Assembly: GCA_964534955.1 (NCBI GenBank)
Contig: CAZHRR010000143.1
Coordinates: 1 to 5,864 of the forward strand
Length of the DNA: 5,864 bases
Source: UBA2128 sp964534955
Lineage (GTDB): Bacteria; Fidelibacterota; Marinisomatia; Marinisomatales; UBA2128
Direction of reading: 5' to 3'
The position numbers and the translations under genes were made by a program. Under the pieces are notes generated by a model, which made no database searches, was not told the DNA's origin, and saw nothing but the letters and a program-made list of their open reading frames with translations. Of the stretch, positions 4,841 to 5,864 are shown in pieces (within the stretch, counting starts at the first letter, position 1; each line of letters opens with the position of its first letter).

Positions 4841-5521
4841 CTAATTCATTCTCAGGTCGCCGGCAGACCCAATTCCGAAGTCAGCAGCCATGTCTACCCT
4901 TAGACCACTTTCCAAATACTGAAGCAGGACTTTCGCCCGGAGCGACAGATCGTCCAACTCCAACAGCTTCTGCTTCTCTTCCGGTTCAATGGCAAGATGA
5001 GCAATAATAAGGTTCACAGCCATCTCGAAGTCAAGGCCTTCCCGGAAGAATCGGGCAGCAACTGCGACAATGTCATCACTGCCCAGTAAATCAAACTGCT
5101 GAAATATCTTGTCTTTAAGTGCTGCCGGATCTGACTCTCCGATGACGTCATTCAGTATCTCCACTTCTGCCATGCGGTAAGGCTTGTCGCTGGGGATTTC
5201 TTTGATCTTAACTTTATCCATCCCTACGAGCAGAATATCTGACGTCCCATCCGCACGATCTTTTTTCAGCGGCATGAAACCTATTGTCCCGATAGTGTGA
5301 ATGGGCGGTGACCCTTCGTACTCCTCTTCATAGCCGGGTTTCAGGAGTGTCATACAGATCAGCTTCTCCCCATCTGCTGCATCTACTACCATGGCTCGGT
5401 AACGTTCCTCGAAAATATGCAGCGGCAGGAAAGTGTGGGGGAAAAATACTACATCAGATAGAGGAAAAACCGGTACGCGGCTGGAGAACTCCTCCAGCGG
5501 TTTCTGCCACAAATTACTCAT
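4841..5521 (-). CDS. stand-alone Lon N-terminal substrate-binding (LON/PUA-like) domain protein
   Basis: A 226-aa protein made only of the domain that recognises substrates at the N terminus of Lon protease. The hallmark is RVPVFPLSDVVFFP (15-28) followed by LPLHIFEERYRAMV (32-45). A beta-rich region follows with IGTIGFM (77-83) and ILLVGMDKVKI (96-106). The C-terminal helical part has IEPEEKQKLLELDDLSLRA (178-196), matching the helices after the LON fold in LonA. There is no AAA+ ATPase or Ser-Lys peptidase domain, so it cannot be a protease; this family's cellular role is unsettled. The start is supported by GGAG seven bases upstream (5529-5532 on the plus strand). The first eight bases overlap the stop of the upstream Rieske remnant, so it was probably translated by coupling to an intact Rieske gene. 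It is convergent with the HD gene. Confidence 0.93.
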   Translation of the reverse strand: MSNLWQKPLEEFSSRVPVFPLSDVVFFPHTFLPLHIFEERYRAMVVDAADGEKLICMTLLKPGYEEEYEGSPPIHTIGTIGFMPLKKDRADGTSDILLVGMDKVKIKEIPSDKPYRMAEVEILNDVIGESDPAALKDKIFQQFDLLGSDDIVAVAARFFREGLDFEMAVNLIIAHLAIEPEEKQKLLELDDLSLRAKVLLQYLESGLRVDMAADFGIGSAGDLRMN

Positions 5522-5663
5522 CGGCCCACTCCAGATATGTTCCGTTTGACTTACTGACTATTTTGTACTTTTCCACTGATATTTCCTGATTCTCCACCGC
5601 CACTCCTGTTCGGCAGTTGAACTCCCAGCCGTGCCAAGGGCAGATTGTCAGGAGGTATTTTAG
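5514..5663 (-). pseudogene. 3' remnant of a Rieske [2Fe-2S] protein gene
   Basis: Reading the minus strand from 5663 to the TAA at 5516-5514 gives 49 codons. They contain LLTICPWHGWEF, the second cluster-binding box of Rieske ferredoxins (C8 and H11), then NCRTGVAV and a typical short beta-strand tail ending EWADE. Family members carry a first C-x-H box about 15-20 residues upstream. Here an in-frame TGA at 5666-5664 closes the frame 7 codons before the Cys, and I find no C-x-H in any minus-strand frame up to the window edge. The gene has therefore lost its 5' half and cannot bind a cluster. Its stop overlaps the LON start by 8 bp (ATGAGTAA), the usual look of a coupled operon, so the loss seems secondary. 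A repeat element lies only about 70 bp beyond the break. A sequencing or assembly error is the main alternative. Confidence 0.8.
5529..5532 (-). promoter_or_regulatory. Shine-Dalgarno of the LON-domain gene
   Basis: On the minus strand GGAG lies seven bases before the ATG whose first base is 5521. It sits inside the end of the Rieske remnant, consistent with an old operon junction. Confidence 0.55.
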
Positions 5664-5694
5664 TCAACATAAATCCAATTCCCAAAGCTGAACA

Positions 5695-5722
5695 TTTTTA
5701 TTGTTCGACTAACTGTAATCAA
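5695..5722 (-). promoter_or_regulatory. possible promoter for the Rieske remnant/LON transcript
   Basis: On the minus strand TTGATT (5722-5717) and TAAAAA (5700-5695) are 16 bp apart, each matching about four of six sigma-70 consensus bases. It would restore transcription of the LON gene after loss of the Rieske 5' end. AT-rich spacers give such matches by chance, so this is tentative. Confidence 0.22.
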
Positions 5723-5735
5723 CAAGTTCTATACT

Positions 5736-5796
5736 CAGACGACCCCTGCACCCCTCCCCGCCTTACCGTCGGGCAGGCTTGCCAAGGAGGGGAAAA
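5736..5796 (+). repeat. C-rich leader plus stem-loop repeat, copy D, with enlarged loop
   Basis: The leader and left arm (5736-5757) match 106-127 at 21 of 22 positions, and the right arm AAGGAGGGGAAAA (5784-5796) is identical to 133-145. The loop is 26 bases (5758-5783) instead of the 5 (128-132) between the same flanks in copy A. It contains GTCGGGCAGGC (5768-5778), the inverse of 315-325. It lies between the window edge and the truncated Rieske gene. Confidence 0.75.
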
Positions 5797-5864
5797 AGAG
5801 AAGCCTTCCAACTAAAACTCCACAACTTAATGTTCTGACATTACTATTCAGAACTTTCTCCCTC

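Overview
This is bacterial chromosomal DNA of moderate GC content. It has five intact genes separated by unusually long non-coding stretches filled with short C-rich/G-rich stem-loop repeats. A low-oxygen, iron-sulfur-rich bacterium is plausible: there is an 8Fe-8S-type ferredoxin and the tail of a Rieske gene. The gene style and hairpin-rich spacers remind me of Chloroflexota (Dehalococcoidia-like) genomes. That is an impression only, because the window contains no rRNA or other phylogenetic marker.

Layout. 1-443: non-coding, with an imperfect 42-bp direct repeat (42-83 and 383-424), a C-rich stem-loop repeat and a cluster of GC-rich hairpins. 444-782 (+): two-cluster ferredoxin. 783-1340: non-coding, with two stem-loop repeats in opposite orientation enclosing a pair of 30-bp direct repeats. 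1341-2777 (+): FGGY-family sugar/polyol kinase closest in motif pattern to glycerol kinase. 2778-3152: AT-rich spacer with an 11-bp inverted repeat and a GC-rich hairpin. 3153-4097 (+): small-conductance (MscS-type) mechanosensitive channel. 4229-4816 (+): HD-domain phosphohydrolase. 4841-5521 (-): stand-alone Lon N-terminal (LON/PUA-like) domain protein. 5514-5663 (-): 3' remnant of a Rieske [2Fe-2S] protein whose stop overlaps the LON start. 5664-5864: spacer with another copy of the stem-loop repeat.

The plus-strand genes are widely spaced and do not form a tight operon. The HD and LON genes are convergent with only 24 bp between them. The Rieske remnant and LON gene overlap by 8 bp, which suggests they were once a translationally coupled operon. 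No pathway links all the genes, and I do not see a coherent new multigene system. The main points of interest are the decayed Rieske gene, the altered substrate pocket of the FGGY kinase and the family of REP/REPIN-like repeats. No tRNA, rRNA, CRISPR array or transposase gene was recognised.
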